A DNA stretch of 64,000 bases from CAYNHQ01 sp964397255 (GTDB taxonomy: Bacteria; Bdellovibrionota_G; JALEGL01; DATDPG01), in assembly GCA_964397255.1 (NCBI GenBank), contig CAYNHQ010000002.1, forward strand, positions 248,001 through 312,000, in the 5' to 3' direction. Made by a program: the position numbers and the translations under genes. Below the pieces are notes generated by a model. That model had not been told where the DNA came from, did not search any database, and saw nothing but the letters and a program-made list of their open reading frames with translations. The stretch's first letter is position 1; each line of letters starts with the position of its first letter. Below, in pieces: positions 18,238 through 25,775 of this stretch.

Positions 18238-18810
18238 ATGAACCGTAAAATTGCGTTTTTCCTCGCTCTTGCCCCCGTAATTTTTCAAGGCGTGGCATTG
18301 GCGGACAATACAGAATCAAAACCCGGCGTCATGATGACAAGCACTGAAACCATGACGGCGACTGTAACCAACATTAACAAGAAAACCCGTGAAGTGACGT
18401 TAAAGGACACTCAGGGGAACGAAACCACTGTGGTTTGTGGCGAAGAAGTGAAAAACTTCGATCAAATCAAAAAGGGAGATGTCGTAACTGCGGAATATAC
18501 GGCGAACCTCGCTCTCTATGTTCGTAAGTCCAACGAACCATTGAGCCACGAAGAAAGCGCCGCGATTCAGACCGCTCAAAAGGGTCAAAAGCCCGGCATG
18601 CACGCCACGAAAGTAACGAAAATCACGGCCCAAGTTGAAATGGTCAACTACGACACACGAATGATGACGCTGCGTGGACCGAAGGGCAACACAATGACCT
18701 TCAAAGTGGGTGAAGAAGTAAAGAGACTCAACGAAATTAAAAAGGGAGATCAGGTCGTCGCCGATTATACGGAAGCGGTCGCGATCAACGTTACCCCAGG
18801 AAAGAAGTAA
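18238..18810 (+). CDS. Periplasmic protein with two DUF5666-like repeats
   Basis: A 190-residue protein with a signal peptide (about 1-22) and a good Shine-Dalgarno (AAGGAG). The mature part holds two copies of a ~60-residue unit. The first copy has MTATVTNINKKTREVTLKD, EEVKNFDQIKKGDVVTAEYT and ALYVRK. The second has AQVEMVNYDTRMMTLRG, EEVKRLNEIKKGDQVVADYT and AINVTPGKK. The pattern, with a conserved EEVK-x-(F/L)-(D/N)-(Q/E)-IKKGD, fits small OB-fold-like DUF5666 repeats. Their function is not established. It is flanked by hairpins on both sides, suggesting its own transcript. Confidence 0.75.
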   Translation: MNRKIAFFLALAPVIFQGVALADNTESKPGVMMTSTETMTATVTNINKKTREVTLKDTQGNETTVVCGEEVKNFDQIKKGDVVTAEYTANLALYVRKSNEPLSHEESAAIQTAQKGQKPGMHATKVTKITAQVEMVNYDTRMMTLRGPKGNTMTFKVGEEVKRLNEIKKGDQVVADYTEAVAINVTPGKK

Positions 18811-18824
18811 TTTTCAAAGCTACA

Positions 18825-18862
18825 TTGGATCAACGGAGGGCGTGTGCCTTCCGTTGATCCAA
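18825..18862. terminator. Strong hairpin after the DUF5666-like gene
   Basis: An inverted repeat pairs TTGGATCAACGGAGGG (18825-18840) with CCTTCCGTTGATCCAA (18847-18862); only one base pair is not Watson-Crick and the loop is 6 nt. It starts 15 bp after the stop at 18810 and ends 8 bp before the next ATG. No long T run follows, so it may be an RNA-stabilising or Rho-assisted structure, but its position fits termination. Confidence 0.65.
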
Positions 18863-18870
18863 CATATTAA

Positions 18871-19551
18871 ATGACAAAATTTATTACTTCCTTCCTATCG
18901 ATCGGTCTCCTTGTCACAATAGCAGGGTGTTATCCCGATGGTATCGATACCTTTGAAGAGACCGATACTGTCTTTACCGTGAAAAACCCCACCGCCGATT
19001 ATTCCGCAAATAAAACTTTCAGCATTCCGGATCAGGTTGTTGATCTGTGTGATTTCAGACCCAAGAACCCGCCGCAGGAAGGCGATGTAGTGGCGCCGCC
19101 TGACTGCACCAACAATGATAAGATTGACCATTCCTTCGACTCTTTGATTCTTCAAACGGTGAAAGAGAATCTCACCCATTACGGGTACTCGGAGGTCGAC
19201 CCGAACACAGTGACTCCCGACGTCGGGATCTTTGTCGCGGGCGCGAAGGGCCAAATTTACGTTCAATATTATTACGACTATTGGTACTGGTATTGGGGCT
19301 GGTATCCGGGCTGGGGCGGCTACCCTGGGGACGATTGGTACTACCCTGCCTATCCGGTTACCGTGGCCTACGATACGGGAACGCTTTTCATCACCATGGT
19401 GAAGCCGACCGCGACGGATAAGCATTTGCCGGTTCTATGGAATTCCACGATTAACGGACTTTTGGGAAGCGATGTGGTGACTACTAAGTCCCGCATCAAA
19501 ACAACTATCAATCAGGCGTTTACTCAATCACCTTATCTTTCGGTGAAATGA
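18871..19551 (+). CDS. DUF4136-type lipoprotein with aromatic-rich segment
   Basis: A 226-residue protein with a lipobox (TIAGC, Cys 20). The layout fits DUF4136 lipoproteins: an early TFSIPDQVVD strand, a mid helix (FDSLILQTVKENLTHYGYSEVD), then PDVGIFVAGA and a C-terminal helix that often ends in a Phe/Tyr-containing tail. An unusual stretch at about 131-158 is extremely rich in Tyr, Trp and Gly (YYYDYWYWYWGWYPGWGGYP). Similar aromatic patches occur in other DUF4136 members, where a membrane-surface or glycan-contacting role is only a guess. The TGA overlaps the next start as ATGA, so the two genes are coupled. Confidence 0.75.
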   Translation: MTKFITSFLSIGLLVTIAGCYPDGIDTFEETDTVFTVKNPTADYSANKTFSIPDQVVDLCDFRPKNPPQEGDVVAPPDCTNNDKIDHSFDSLILQTVKENLTHYGYSEVDPNTVTPDVGIFVAGAKGQIYVQYYYDYWYWYWGWYPGWGGYPGDDWYYPAYPVTVAYDTGTLFITMVKPTATDKHLPVLWNSTINGLLGSDVVTTKSRIKTTINQAFTQSPYLSVK

Positions 19552-20171
19552 TGAATCGCACTTTTCTCACGTCGTTTGCCGTGTTTTTCCTCATCGCAAC
19601 AACGCTGCCAAACGAAAGCAAGTCGGACGAACTTCCCGGACATTCGCCTTGGTTCAGCTCTCTGACGTACGACATGGCCATTCCTTTTGGGCAGGCCAGC
19701 GACTTCGGCGGAGATTTTGATCCCCTGGGAGTGGGATTTGATGCCCGGTATTTTCTCAATCCGAATTGGTCACTGGGATTTGCGACAGGTTGGCAGGTAC
19801 TCGATCAGAAAACAACCACGGCAAGTCAGATCAACAATGTGACACTTCACGGAACGCAACTCCGTTACCTCAATCTCTTGCCCCTAATGGTGAGCGGCCA
19901 TTACTACCTCCGTCAGTACGTGCCGCAGTGGTGCCTTCCCTTCGGGGGGTTGGATGTCGGGACATTTTGGGCCGAAAGGCGTGTGGACGTAGGACTATTC
20001 AGCGTTTCAAACAGCGAGTGGCATTTTGCCGTCGCACCGGAGCTTGGTATTGCATTCCGAATTAAGGATGTGCTTCCCCTTTTGCGGTTTCGATACAATC
20101 ATCTCTTCGGCTCTGAAGGGTCGGACGACCTTCCCTACTTCAATATTAGTATCGGCGCCGCCTGGAACTGA
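19548..20171 (+). CDS. Small outer-membrane beta-barrel-like protein
   Basis: A 207-residue protein with a signal peptide (about 1-26; the ATGATG start leaves one residue ambiguous). The mature part has alternating hydrophobic strands ending in aromatic residues (LGVGFDARYFLNPNWSLGFATGWQVL, and a final YFNISIGAAWN), as expected for an 8-strand barrel. It is coupled to the DUF4136 lipoprotein by an ATGA overlap. Likely an outer-membrane protein of unknown function. Glt-type machines also contain small barrels, but nothing here identifies it as one. Confidence 0.65.
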   Translation: MMNRTFLTSFAVFFLIATTLPNESKSDELPGHSPWFSSLTYDMAIPFGQASDFGGDFDPLGVGFDARYFLNPNWSLGFATGWQVLDQKTTTASQINNVTLHGTQLRYLNLLPLMVSGHYYLRQYVPQWCLPFGGLDVGTFWAERRVDVGLFSVSNSEWHFAVAPELGIAFRIKDVLPLLRFRYNHLFGSEGSDDLPYFNISIGAAWN

Positions 20172-20184
20172 TTTCCCATTTAAA

Positions 20185-20652
20185 TCATGAACGGTGAAAA
20201 AGGGGAGCGAACATGAGTGCGAGTAAACCAATTGCCCCGCAAAGACCGACGAATTTCTTTAAGTGACGCCTCCAAAAAGGGAGCTTTTTCGCCGCTTTTT
20301 CCTCATAGGCCTCTTGCTGGGCGACTTCCGTCAGATATCGATTCACGATGTCGTCCGCATTAAGCCCCGCATAGCTTGAAAACACACGAAGAAAGCCAAC
20401 CACGAACGCCTTGTGCGGTAAGTCTTCCAGCCGATTTGATTCCATCGCTTCAATGTATTTGGGAGAGACCTTCGTCACCCGCATGACTTCTTCCCGACTA
20501 ATCCCGCGAAGAATCCTCTCTCGGCGAAGATAAAGCCCGAAGTTCAGCTCGCGGAGATACTCCGTGCCCACTTCCTCTTCCACCATTCCTGGAGGGGCAA
20601 ACCCTTCGGAACTATTCCAAGGCTTTAAGATTGTCTCGGCACTTTTTGCCAT
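20185..20652 (-). CDS. Short RodZ-like HTH membrane protein
   Basis: A 155-residue protein with an N-terminal XRE/HTH_25-type helix-turn-helix (about 36-105: FGLYLRRERILRGISREEV, SPKYIEAMESNRLEDLP, GFLRVFSSYAGL) and one transmembrane segment (about 133-151). This is the cytoplasmic half of RodZ, which bridges MreB to the elongasome. The usual periplasmic domain is absent: only about four residues follow the membrane segment. The start at 20652 overlaps the end of the PilF-like gene by 41 bp but has a good Shine-Dalgarno (AGGGAG, 6 nt upstream). The pilF-rodZ neighbourhood is classic in proteobacteria, which supports the assignment. Confidence 0.75.
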   Translation of the reverse strand: MAKSAETILKPWNSSEGFAPPGMVEEEVGTEYLRELNFGLYLRRERILRGISREEVMRVTKVSPKYIEAMESNRLEDLPHKAFVVGFLRVFSSYAGLNADDIVNRYLTEVAQQEAYEEKAAKKLPFWRRHLKKFVGLCGAIGLLALMFAPLFHRS

Positions 20653-21388
20653 AATCTCCCTCTTCGTCTGATTTCATACACTCTTTGAACACTTCCGCCG
20701 CGCTCGCTCGCTGCTTTAATTTCACGTACGTCATTCCCAGCAAATAAAGCGAATCGGGACATGCTGTTCCCCAGGCCCCTTTGGGGGAGGCCTCGCAAGC
20801 TTTTCGTGCATTTTCGAGTTCGGCTTTAGCCTGCGGATATTTCTTCTGTTGCGTATAAATATCGGCCAGCGCTTTTCGGCTCAGGACGAAATTTCGATTG
20901 TGAATGAGTCCCTTCTGATACGACTCGATCGCTTTGGGGACGTTTCCTTTTTTTTCATACGCATAGCCCATGTTGTGATAGGCCCGCTCTGGCGTCGCAT
21001 AAAGTACATTTTCAACTGCCTTGGAGCACTCGGCAATTCCATCATCGTACCGGCCACGAGTGATGAATACAGCGCAGAGATGATTGCGTGCCTCTGAGTA
21101 ATCCTTGTCGAGCTCCACCGCTTTTCGAAAACAACGTTCGGCATCATCGAGCAGATCTTTTTCCGAGTACGCCAGCCCCAATAAATTCTGAATTTCGGGA
21201 TTCTTTGGATCGAGCTGCTCGGCGCGAAGGAGTTCTGCCAAGGCCTGTGTCGCCTCCCCTTTATTCAGGAGATTTTGGGCCAATTGAGAATGAAGCTCGG
21301 CTTCTTTCGCCTGTTTGGGTTTGTCAGAACTACACCCGAGTAATCCAACGAGGAAAAAAACCATGGCTGTGAGGGCTCTTCGTTTCAT
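20612..21388 (-). CDS. PilF/PilW/Tgl-like TPR lipoprotein
   Basis: A 258-residue lipoprotein (lipobox GLLGC, Cys 19) with about five to six TPRs from residue 30 to 245 (AQALAELLRAEQLDPKNPE-type helices). Length, lipidation and TPR layout match the PilF/PilW family (Tgl in M. xanthus), the outer-membrane pilotins that help assemble the PilQ secretin. It sits between an unknown gene, joined by ATGA, and a RodZ-like gene, an arrangement seen for pilF in other proteobacteria. It would serve the type IV pili encoded at 37888-53931, although pilQ itself is not in this window. The TPR lipoprotein of the gliding machine (AglT/GltE) is an alternative identity. Confidence 0.7.
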   Translation of the reverse strand: MKRRALTAMVFFLVGLLGCSSDKPKQAKEAELHSQLAQNLLNKGEATQALAELLRAEQLDPKNPEIQNLLGLAYSEKDLLDDAERCFRKAVELDKDYSEARNHLCAVFITRGRYDDGIAECSKAVENVLYATPERAYHNMGYAYEKKGNVPKAIESYQKGLIHNRNFVLSRKALADIYTQQKKYPQAKAELENARKACEASPKGAWGTACPDSLYLLGMTYVKLKQRASAAEVFKECMKSDEEGDYGKKCRDNLKALE

Positions 21389-22185
21389 AGGCTGGAGAGA
21401 AATCGCAAGACTGCACGAAAACGGGTTTTATCCATTACCATGGGTTCTGCTTTCGCCTCGCGAACCGCCGGGGCCGCCTTTGCAGGTGCCTTCGGCGCGG
21501 GGGCCGTAAATTCAAAGCCCGCAGAAGGTTCATCCCCAGCCATCGAGGGTTCGCGGGCGAATTCCGCTTCCATCAAAAGAAGTGATTCGTCTTCATTAAA
21601 CTCAGGCGCGAGAGCGGGCTTTTTCAAAGGCGAAGCGACCGCCGTGGGGGCCTCAGGCGCATTCGCCAACTTTATTAAATCATCGAGTGATTCTTCGACC
21701 TCATCCAGTAGAACGACAGCTTCTTCCTCTTTCGGTTTCGATTTTTCTTTACCCTTTGATTTACCCTTTTCTTCCGAGAAGACGGGAAGATCGGCAAGAA
21801 GTTCCTGACGCTGCTCTTTCGAGAACTTTGCCAGGTTGAGATTGTCCATCATGAATCCCATGTTCTCGACAAAATCGAGGGCTTCACTCTCGACTTCGGG
21901 CTGCTTCTTCGGAGGCACAGCTCCTTCGTCCCAGCTATACATCACTCGGTCATGACTTTTTGAAAGATAGAGAACGATGTGAGTGAGAAGCTTTTCTCCT
22001 TCCGAAATTGTGCAAACGTAAGCCTGCGTCGGTTCAGCCGAATGATCAGCGGCCGCAATTTTGGGTTCGTTAATCGAATTGAGAACGGAAACTACGCGCG
22101 GTTCCGTATTCTTGGGGAGACCTTTTTGCGTTTCGTTCAGTATGAACATTGGATAGGTATCTTTAACCCATGAAGAGCATTGCAA
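21385..22185 (-). CDS. Unknown cytoplasmic protein, first gene of the pilF-rodZ operon
   Basis: A 266-residue protein without signal peptide or membrane segment. The N-terminal ~125 residues look folded (EPRVVSVLNS, AYVCTISEGEKLLTHIVLYLS, SEALDFVENMGFMMDNLNL). The rest is low complexity: Lys/Glu-rich at about 135-150, acidic, then Ala/Pro-rich, ending in a basic helix (KTRFRAVLRFLSSL). I recognise no family. The chosen ATG has AAGGGG 10 nt upstream; the ATG at residue 13 (22149) is an alternative. The TGA overlaps the pilF-like start as ATGA. Its place upstream of pilF and rodZ suggests a role in pilus or cell-pole assembly, but this is only context. Confidence 0.6.
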   Translation of the reverse strand: MQCSSWVKDTYPMFILNETQKGLPKNTEPRVVSVLNSINEPKIAAADHSAEPTQAYVCTISEGEKLLTHIVLYLSKSHDRVMYSWDEGAVPPKKQPEVESEALDFVENMGFMMDNLNLAKFSKEQRQELLADLPVFSEEKGKSKGKEKSKPKEEEAVVLLDEVEESLDDLIKLANAPEAPTAVASPLKKPALAPEFNEDESLLLMEAEFAREPSMAGDEPSAGFEFTAPAPKAPAKAAPAVREAKAEPMVMDKTRFRAVLRFLSSL

Positions 22186-22230
22186 AATTTCCCCTTAAGG
22201 TCAAAGAAAAAAAGCCCTACCTTACATTAC

Positions 22231-22259
22231 AATATGTAGACCATTTCAAATTCGATCAA
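22231..22259 (-). promoter_or_regulatory. Candidate sigma-70 promoter for the pilF-rodZ operon
   Basis: On the minus strand TTGATC (22254-22259) and CATATT (22231-22236) are 17 bp apart, about 45 bp before the start at 22185, inside an AT-rich gap. Each hexamer has mismatches to consensus, so this is only a reasonable candidate. Confidence 0.35.
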
Positions 22260-22292
22260 AACCGTAACCTTTTGTGTAACGCGTCGAGCAAA

Positions 22293-22883
22293 TTAATGAA
22301 AGCGTCCGGAGAGAGAAGTAAATTGGCTAGCTTCCCTTTCCACCTCGAGTAATCGTGTCAGACGATTCACAATGACTTCTTCTGAAAAAATTTTCTCCGC
22401 CTCTTTCACGAACGAAAAAGCATGTTGCATTTCCGCTTCGGCAAGTTCGGAATAGAATGTTTTCCACTCTCGATCCGGAAAAAGTTCGGCAAGAAGTTCA
22501 AAACGCTCCATGCCCCGAGCCTCAATTAACGAATTGACGAGAAGACGATCGAGCAGCCGCTCGTCGCTCGTGGGGCGAATCTCTGAGCGAAGATGCCGAA
22601 CATACACATCTTTTTCATCAGGGATGAGAGGAGCACCCAGGCGCAGCATGCGTTCATGAACCATTCGAAAGTGAGCTATCTCCTCCTCGGCGATTCTTCC
22701 AGCCGTTCGAACGAGAGAATGTCGGTCGGGATATTGAACGATTAAATCCATGGCCACTGAGGCCGCCTTGCGCTCATTCGCCGCGTGATCCGCCAAAAAG
22801 AGATGAAAATTTTTCTGAGCCGCTTCCACCCATTGGAGAGGAGTCTGGCTCAATAATGTAAGGTCCTTTATAAGCGGTACCAT
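22293..22883 (-). CDS. miaE: MiaE-type tRNA-(ms2io6A) hydroxylase, di-iron protein
   Basis: A 196-residue helical protein with the MiaE ferritin-like di-iron pattern. Visible ligand candidates are Glu37 (NERKAA), Glu68-x-x-His71 (EEIAHF), Glu121 (EARGMERFE) and Glu151-x-x-His154 (EMQHAF), giving two ExxH motifs plus two more Glu. MiaE hydroxylates the isopentenyl side chain of 2-methylthio-isopentenyl-A37 in tRNA. The N-terminus (TPLQWVEAAQKNFHLFLADH) matches the family start, so the ATG at 22881-22883 is sound, helped by AGGGAG just upstream. That ATG overlaps by two bases with the ATG of the divergent glycosyltransferase gene. Confidence 0.85.
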   Translation of the reverse strand: MVPLIKDLTLLSQTPLQWVEAAQKNFHLFLADHAANERKAASVAMDLIVQYPDRHSLVRTAGRIAEEEIAHFRMVHERMLRLGAPLIPDEKDVYVRHLRSEIRPTSDERLLDRLLVNSLIEARGMERFELLAELFPDREWKTFYSELAEAEMQHAFSFVKEAEKIFSEEVIVNRLTRLLEVEREASQFTSLSGRFH

Positions 22884-23943
22884 GTCGCTCCCTCGTGTAT
22901 CGATTGTGGTTCCCGCCTACCAAGAACTGGAATCATTTCGACGCACGCTATCGTCCATTGCCAACAGTTCCGTCGCTTCCGGTCGGCGGAGGGCGGAAGT
23001 TAGCATGGTTTGGGTTGTCAATCACCCTCAAAACGTGTCGGAAGAAATTCGGGAGGAAAGCGATGATTTGGCAACTGAATTGGAGAAAATTTCTACTGAT
23101 TTTCCGATTGCACTTCATGTCATTCGAGCCACACAACCTGGAGTTAAATTTGGTGTGGGCGAAGCTCGGCGAATCGGTATGGATTTCGCCGCCCATGAGC
23201 TTCTGAATTCCCCGAACGATCGTATCGTCTCTCTCGACGCCGATACTCAAGTGGCCGAAAATTATATTGAGACCCTGCTCACTCATCCCATGGCTGGCGC
23301 GGGATTTACGCTCGCATACGAACATCGCCCCAACGAATCGGAGGATCCAAGAGCGATCTCTCTTTACGACCAGTTCTTGCGATATATGGCCGGCGGGCTT
23401 CGACGCGCCGGCTCCCCTTTCACCTTTATCCCGATTGGTTCGGCGATGGGAACCGATCGAAAACATTATTTGTTAAGTGGTGGAATACCAAAAAAATCGG
23501 CGACAGAAGATTTTCATTTTCTCAATAAACTTCGAAAGCTCGGAGAGATTGAATACTGGCCTGAAACCACCGTGTACCCCTCCTGTCGTAAATCGGAACG
23601 AGTGTATTTGGGTACTGGTTATTTTCTATCGGAATATTCTCGTAATCCTCAAAAAGCCTTTGCTCGTCTCCACATCCCCTCTCCCGCGGCTTTTGAAAAA
23701 CTCACAACGGCACTTTCCGCTATGAATGAATTCTTTGAAAATCCCCAGCTTCCGGAATTTGTCTCCGAATTCGAACCCGCACTGCGTGAACTTCGTGGAA
23801 ACTGTACTTCGCCGGGAACCTTTCGCAAACGCCTCCCCCAAGTTTTCGACGGCCTTGCCACCTGGCGCCTCCTCCGCCAGTGGTCCGCCGATCTTCCTCA
23901 CCCCACCGAAGATGAATTTCTTGGCTCGTGTAAAGGGGTTTAG
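22882..23943 (+). CDS. GT2-family glycosyltransferase
   Basis: A 353-residue protein with the GT-A fold signature of family 2: an N-terminal VSIVVPAYQELESFRRTLSS, then a DxD-like SLDADTQV (about 113-120) that would bind the metal and nucleotide-sugar, and ATEDFHFLNKL (about 206-216) in the acceptor/catalytic region. No membrane segment is seen, so it is cytoplasmic or peripheral. Donor and acceptor are unknown. The start codon abuts the family N-terminus, so it cannot lie much further downstream. It overlaps the divergent miaE start by two bases, and its stop overlaps that of the convergent MNT gene. No glycan operon surrounds it. Confidence 0.8.
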   Translation: MSLPRVSIVVPAYQELESFRRTLSSIANSSVASGRRRAEVSMVWVVNHPQNVSEEIREESDDLATELEKISTDFPIALHVIRATQPGVKFGVGEARRIGMDFAAHELLNSPNDRIVSLDADTQVAENYIETLLTHPMAGAGFTLAYEHRPNESEDPRAISLYDQFLRYMAGGLRRAGSPFTFIPIGSAMGTDRKHYLLSGGIPKKSATEDFHFLNKLRKLGEIEYWPETTVYPSCRKSERVYLGTGYFLSEYSRNPQKAFARLHIPSPAAFEKLTTALSAMNEFFENPQLPEFVSEFEPALRELRGNCTSPGTFRKRLPQVFDGLATWRLLRQWSADLPHPTEDEFLGSCKGV

Positions 23944-24281
23944 ATCAACTTCTTCCAGTTTTCTTTTGCATCGAGCAGAAGCGACGAAGGATTTTTCTTC
24001 ATCTCAGCCCATTCAGCAGGCGTATAGATCAGAAGATCCATCGCACCGAAGTCATCCAAAAGATCATGAAACGACGTGAATCGTTCAGGCCAGGGAAGCG
24101 AGGTCTCAGTTACTAGAATAACGTCCACATCGCTATCTTGATCCGCTTGATTAAGCGCGTAACTCCCGAATAAATAGGCCTGGTTTACACGTCCCTTCAA
24201 CTTTTTTTGGAGCCTGCTAATTAACGCGCGCCGCGCCCATTTCGGCCGCCCAGGCCAAACTACCGCGGATTCTTTTCTCAT
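23940..24281 (-). CDS. MNT-domain nucleotidyltransferase (HEPN/MNT-type), copy 1
   Basis: A 113-residue minimal nucleotidyltransferase. The motif GSX10DxD is intact (LFGSYALNQAD, then DSDVDV), with a later Asp in MDLLIYT that can be the third carboxylate. In HEPN/MNT toxin-antitoxin pairs such proteins neutralise the HEPN partner, in MntA by adding AMP to it. The start at 24281 is chosen because it aligns with the paralogue at 28037 (MRKESAVVW against MKRDSEVVIW) and overlaps the stop of the upstream HEPN remnant as ATGA, exactly as in the intact pair. Longer reading frames upstream are unlikely to be translated. About half the residues match copy 2 by eye. Its stop overlaps that of the convergent glycosyltransferase gene. 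Confidence 0.8.
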   Translation of the reverse strand: MRKESAVVWPGRPKWARRALISRLQKKLKGRVNQAYLFGSYALNQADQDSDVDVILVTETSLPWPERFTSFHDLLDDFGAMDLLIYTPAEWAEMKKNPSSLLLDAKENWKKLI

Positions 24282-24379
24282 CGCGTGGACGCCGTCGCTT
24301 TCTCCAAAAAGAGATGCGCGTATTCGACGGCCTGCCTGGCTTGCTCCAACCAATTATGGCTCCGGTGCGTCTGTTTCAC
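24278..24379 (-). pseudogene. Miniature HEPN remnant (33 codons) upstream of MNT copy 1
   Basis: A GTG-started frame of 33 codons ends in a TGA that overlaps the MNT start as ATGA. Its beginning (HNWLEQAR) matches the start of the intact HEPN at 27654 (QDWLKQAR). Its end (QARQAVEYAHLFLEKA) aligns without gaps to the C-terminal helix of that HEPN (QAKEAIRLARLFIRKA), followed by similar basic tails. The simplest reading is an internal deletion of about 95 codons that kept both ends and the coupling to the MNT gene. No good Shine-Dalgarno is seen. It could be a dead relic, or a retained leader peptide that drives MNT translation. Confidence 0.6.
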
Positions 24380-24429
24380 GGTAAGCAATTTAACACGGCG
24401 TCGTCACCCGTTGCAAAGCCAGATTGAAT

Positions 24430-25521
24430 TCATTGTTGATCGAACTTGAATTGGCGTTCGGTTTGTTCTTCGTCGGCAATTACACGTAATGGAATTCTTC
24501 CCACTTCCCGACCGTCGGTCGTCTCAATGGAGACCCGCCATTTTCCCGGCTGATAGTTCGCCTTAAATGTCACGCCCCGATAGCCTTCCCTCCGTCCCCC
24601 ACTGATCCGAAGGGGAATCGCATCGGAGTGATGCCATCCCCGCTGATCCTTATAGAGCCATCGGACAAAGAGATCGTCTTTAAAACCCGTGGGGGAAAAA
24701 ACTCGGACGAAACAATAAATCTTATCTCCCGGTCGGGCGTAAAAGGTCTGATCACTTGATTCCCATATTCGCCACCAAGGCCGCAAATAGGAAAGTTTGA
24801 AACGATCCCCTTCCCTTTCGATATTGTGAAAAATTCCAATGTAGCTGGTGGAAAGCGGAACCGGTGGAATCACTTTGGCAAAGTAGAGAAGAGAGAAAAT
24901 GAGCTGAATAGTGAGAAATGGAAGGACGAGATGTTTCCGCATTTGAGGAAAGAGATCTTTCATTCGTTTCTTGAGAAATCGATAGAAGGGCCAAAAAGAG
25001 ACGAAAGAAACAGCGACCGAACCCAAAAACGGAACAACGCCAATGAATCCCAAAACCATGGGCACGATGTAAATGAAGAAAGATGTGAGACACAGACTGA
25101 ATAAAGCGACATGCACGGCTCGCTGAGATTTTCCGAAGCGCATGAATTCATTGGCGGTCAGAAGAACGATCAAAGCCCCCACGAAAAAGAAAGAAGTGAG
25201 GAATGAGGCGCTTTTAAAATAAAAAATGGAATAGACATTCATCAGCGTCCCCATGATGAAGTGGAGAAAGGCTTCACGGTAACGCCAGGCTTTAGCAAAG
25301 AATCGACCTGGAGAATAGAGACCCGTTTCAAAAAGAATGTCGTAGGAGAGGATCACTGCAATAAAAATCAAATAGAGGGCTTGCTGACCGATCGCGAAGG
25401 GATCGTCGATATTCCCGAGCATGACGACATCGAACAAAAACCCAAGCAGAAAGAAGAGGATCGGCACCCAACGCTCGTATCGCTGGTATAACGTTCTTAG
25501 TTTGCCGGGAAGGCCTAACAT
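24430..25521 (-). CDS. Multi-pass membrane protein with C-terminal DUF2914 domain
   Basis: The start is placed at the ATG at 25519-25521 (MLGLPGKLRTLYQRYERW); the longer open frame upstream is basic, unlike a coding N-terminus, and runs into the divergent gene. The 363-residue product has about seven to eight hydrophobic helices in residues 15-225. A soluble domain at about 260-350 carries DUF2914 features (FYARPGDKIYCFVRVFSP, VRWLYKDQRGW, GKWRVSIETTDGREVGRI). It is presumably an inner-membrane protein with DUF2914 in the periplasm. Function unknown. The gene is divergent from the small membrane-protein pair at 25548, with 26 bp between starts. Confidence 0.75.
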   Translation of the reverse strand: MLGLPGKLRTLYQRYERWVPILFFLLGFLFDVVMLGNIDDPFAIGQQALYLIFIAVILSYDILFETGLYSPGRFFAKAWRYREAFLHFIMGTLMNVYSIFYFKSASFLTSFFFVGALIVLLTANEFMRFGKSQRAVHVALFSLCLTSFFIYIVPMVLGFIGVVPFLGSVAVSFVSFWPFYRFLKKRMKDLFPQMRKHLVLPFLTIQLIFSLLYFAKVIPPVPLSTSYIGIFHNIEREGDRFKLSYLRPWWRIWESSDQTFYARPGDKIYCFVRVFSPTGFKDDLFVRWLYKDQRGWHHSDAIPLRISGGRREGYRGVTFKANYQPGKWRVSIETTDGREVGRIPLRVIADEEQTERQFKFDQQ

Positions 25522-25547
25522 GGTAAACGAGAGCCTATAACGGAAGG

Positions 25548-25775
25548 ATGCTTGTGGAAAAAGAATTTGAAAGGTTGCAAAAAGAAATGAAGAAACAGGT
25601 AGGCAAGTTGGAAGACGAATTAGAAGCCGCCTATGAGGAGGGGAAAGGCGCAATCTCCACAATTGAAGAGAATGTAGCGAAAAACCCATGGAAGAGCCTG
25701 CTGATTGCCTTTGGCGTCGGCCTCTTGGCGAGTCGCTGGCTAGAACGGAAATCGAATGACATCAAACATTCTTGA
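25548..25775 (+). CDS. DUF883 (ElaB/YqjD-like) membrane-anchored small protein
   Basis: A 75-residue protein: an N-terminal charged amphipathic helix (about 5-45), then NPWKSLLIAFGVGLLASRWL (about 47-66), which is the typical DUF883 C-terminal anchor. Family members such as YqjD and ElaB tether ribosomes or other factors to the inner membrane in stationary phase. The Shine-Dalgarno GGAAGG lies directly against this ATG, so the GTG at 25554 (third codon) may be the real start with 6-nt spacing. The gene overlaps the next by 20 bp. Confidence 0.75.
   Translation: MLVEKEFERLQKEMKKQVGKLEDELEAAYEEGKGAISTIEENVAKNPWKSLLIAFGVGLLASRWLERKSNDIKHS

Noticed and set aside
24282..24353. A longer N-terminus for MNT copy 1 (start at 24353).
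   Set aside because: It runs out of frame over the HEPN remnant, and the paralogue at 28037 supports the start at 24281.
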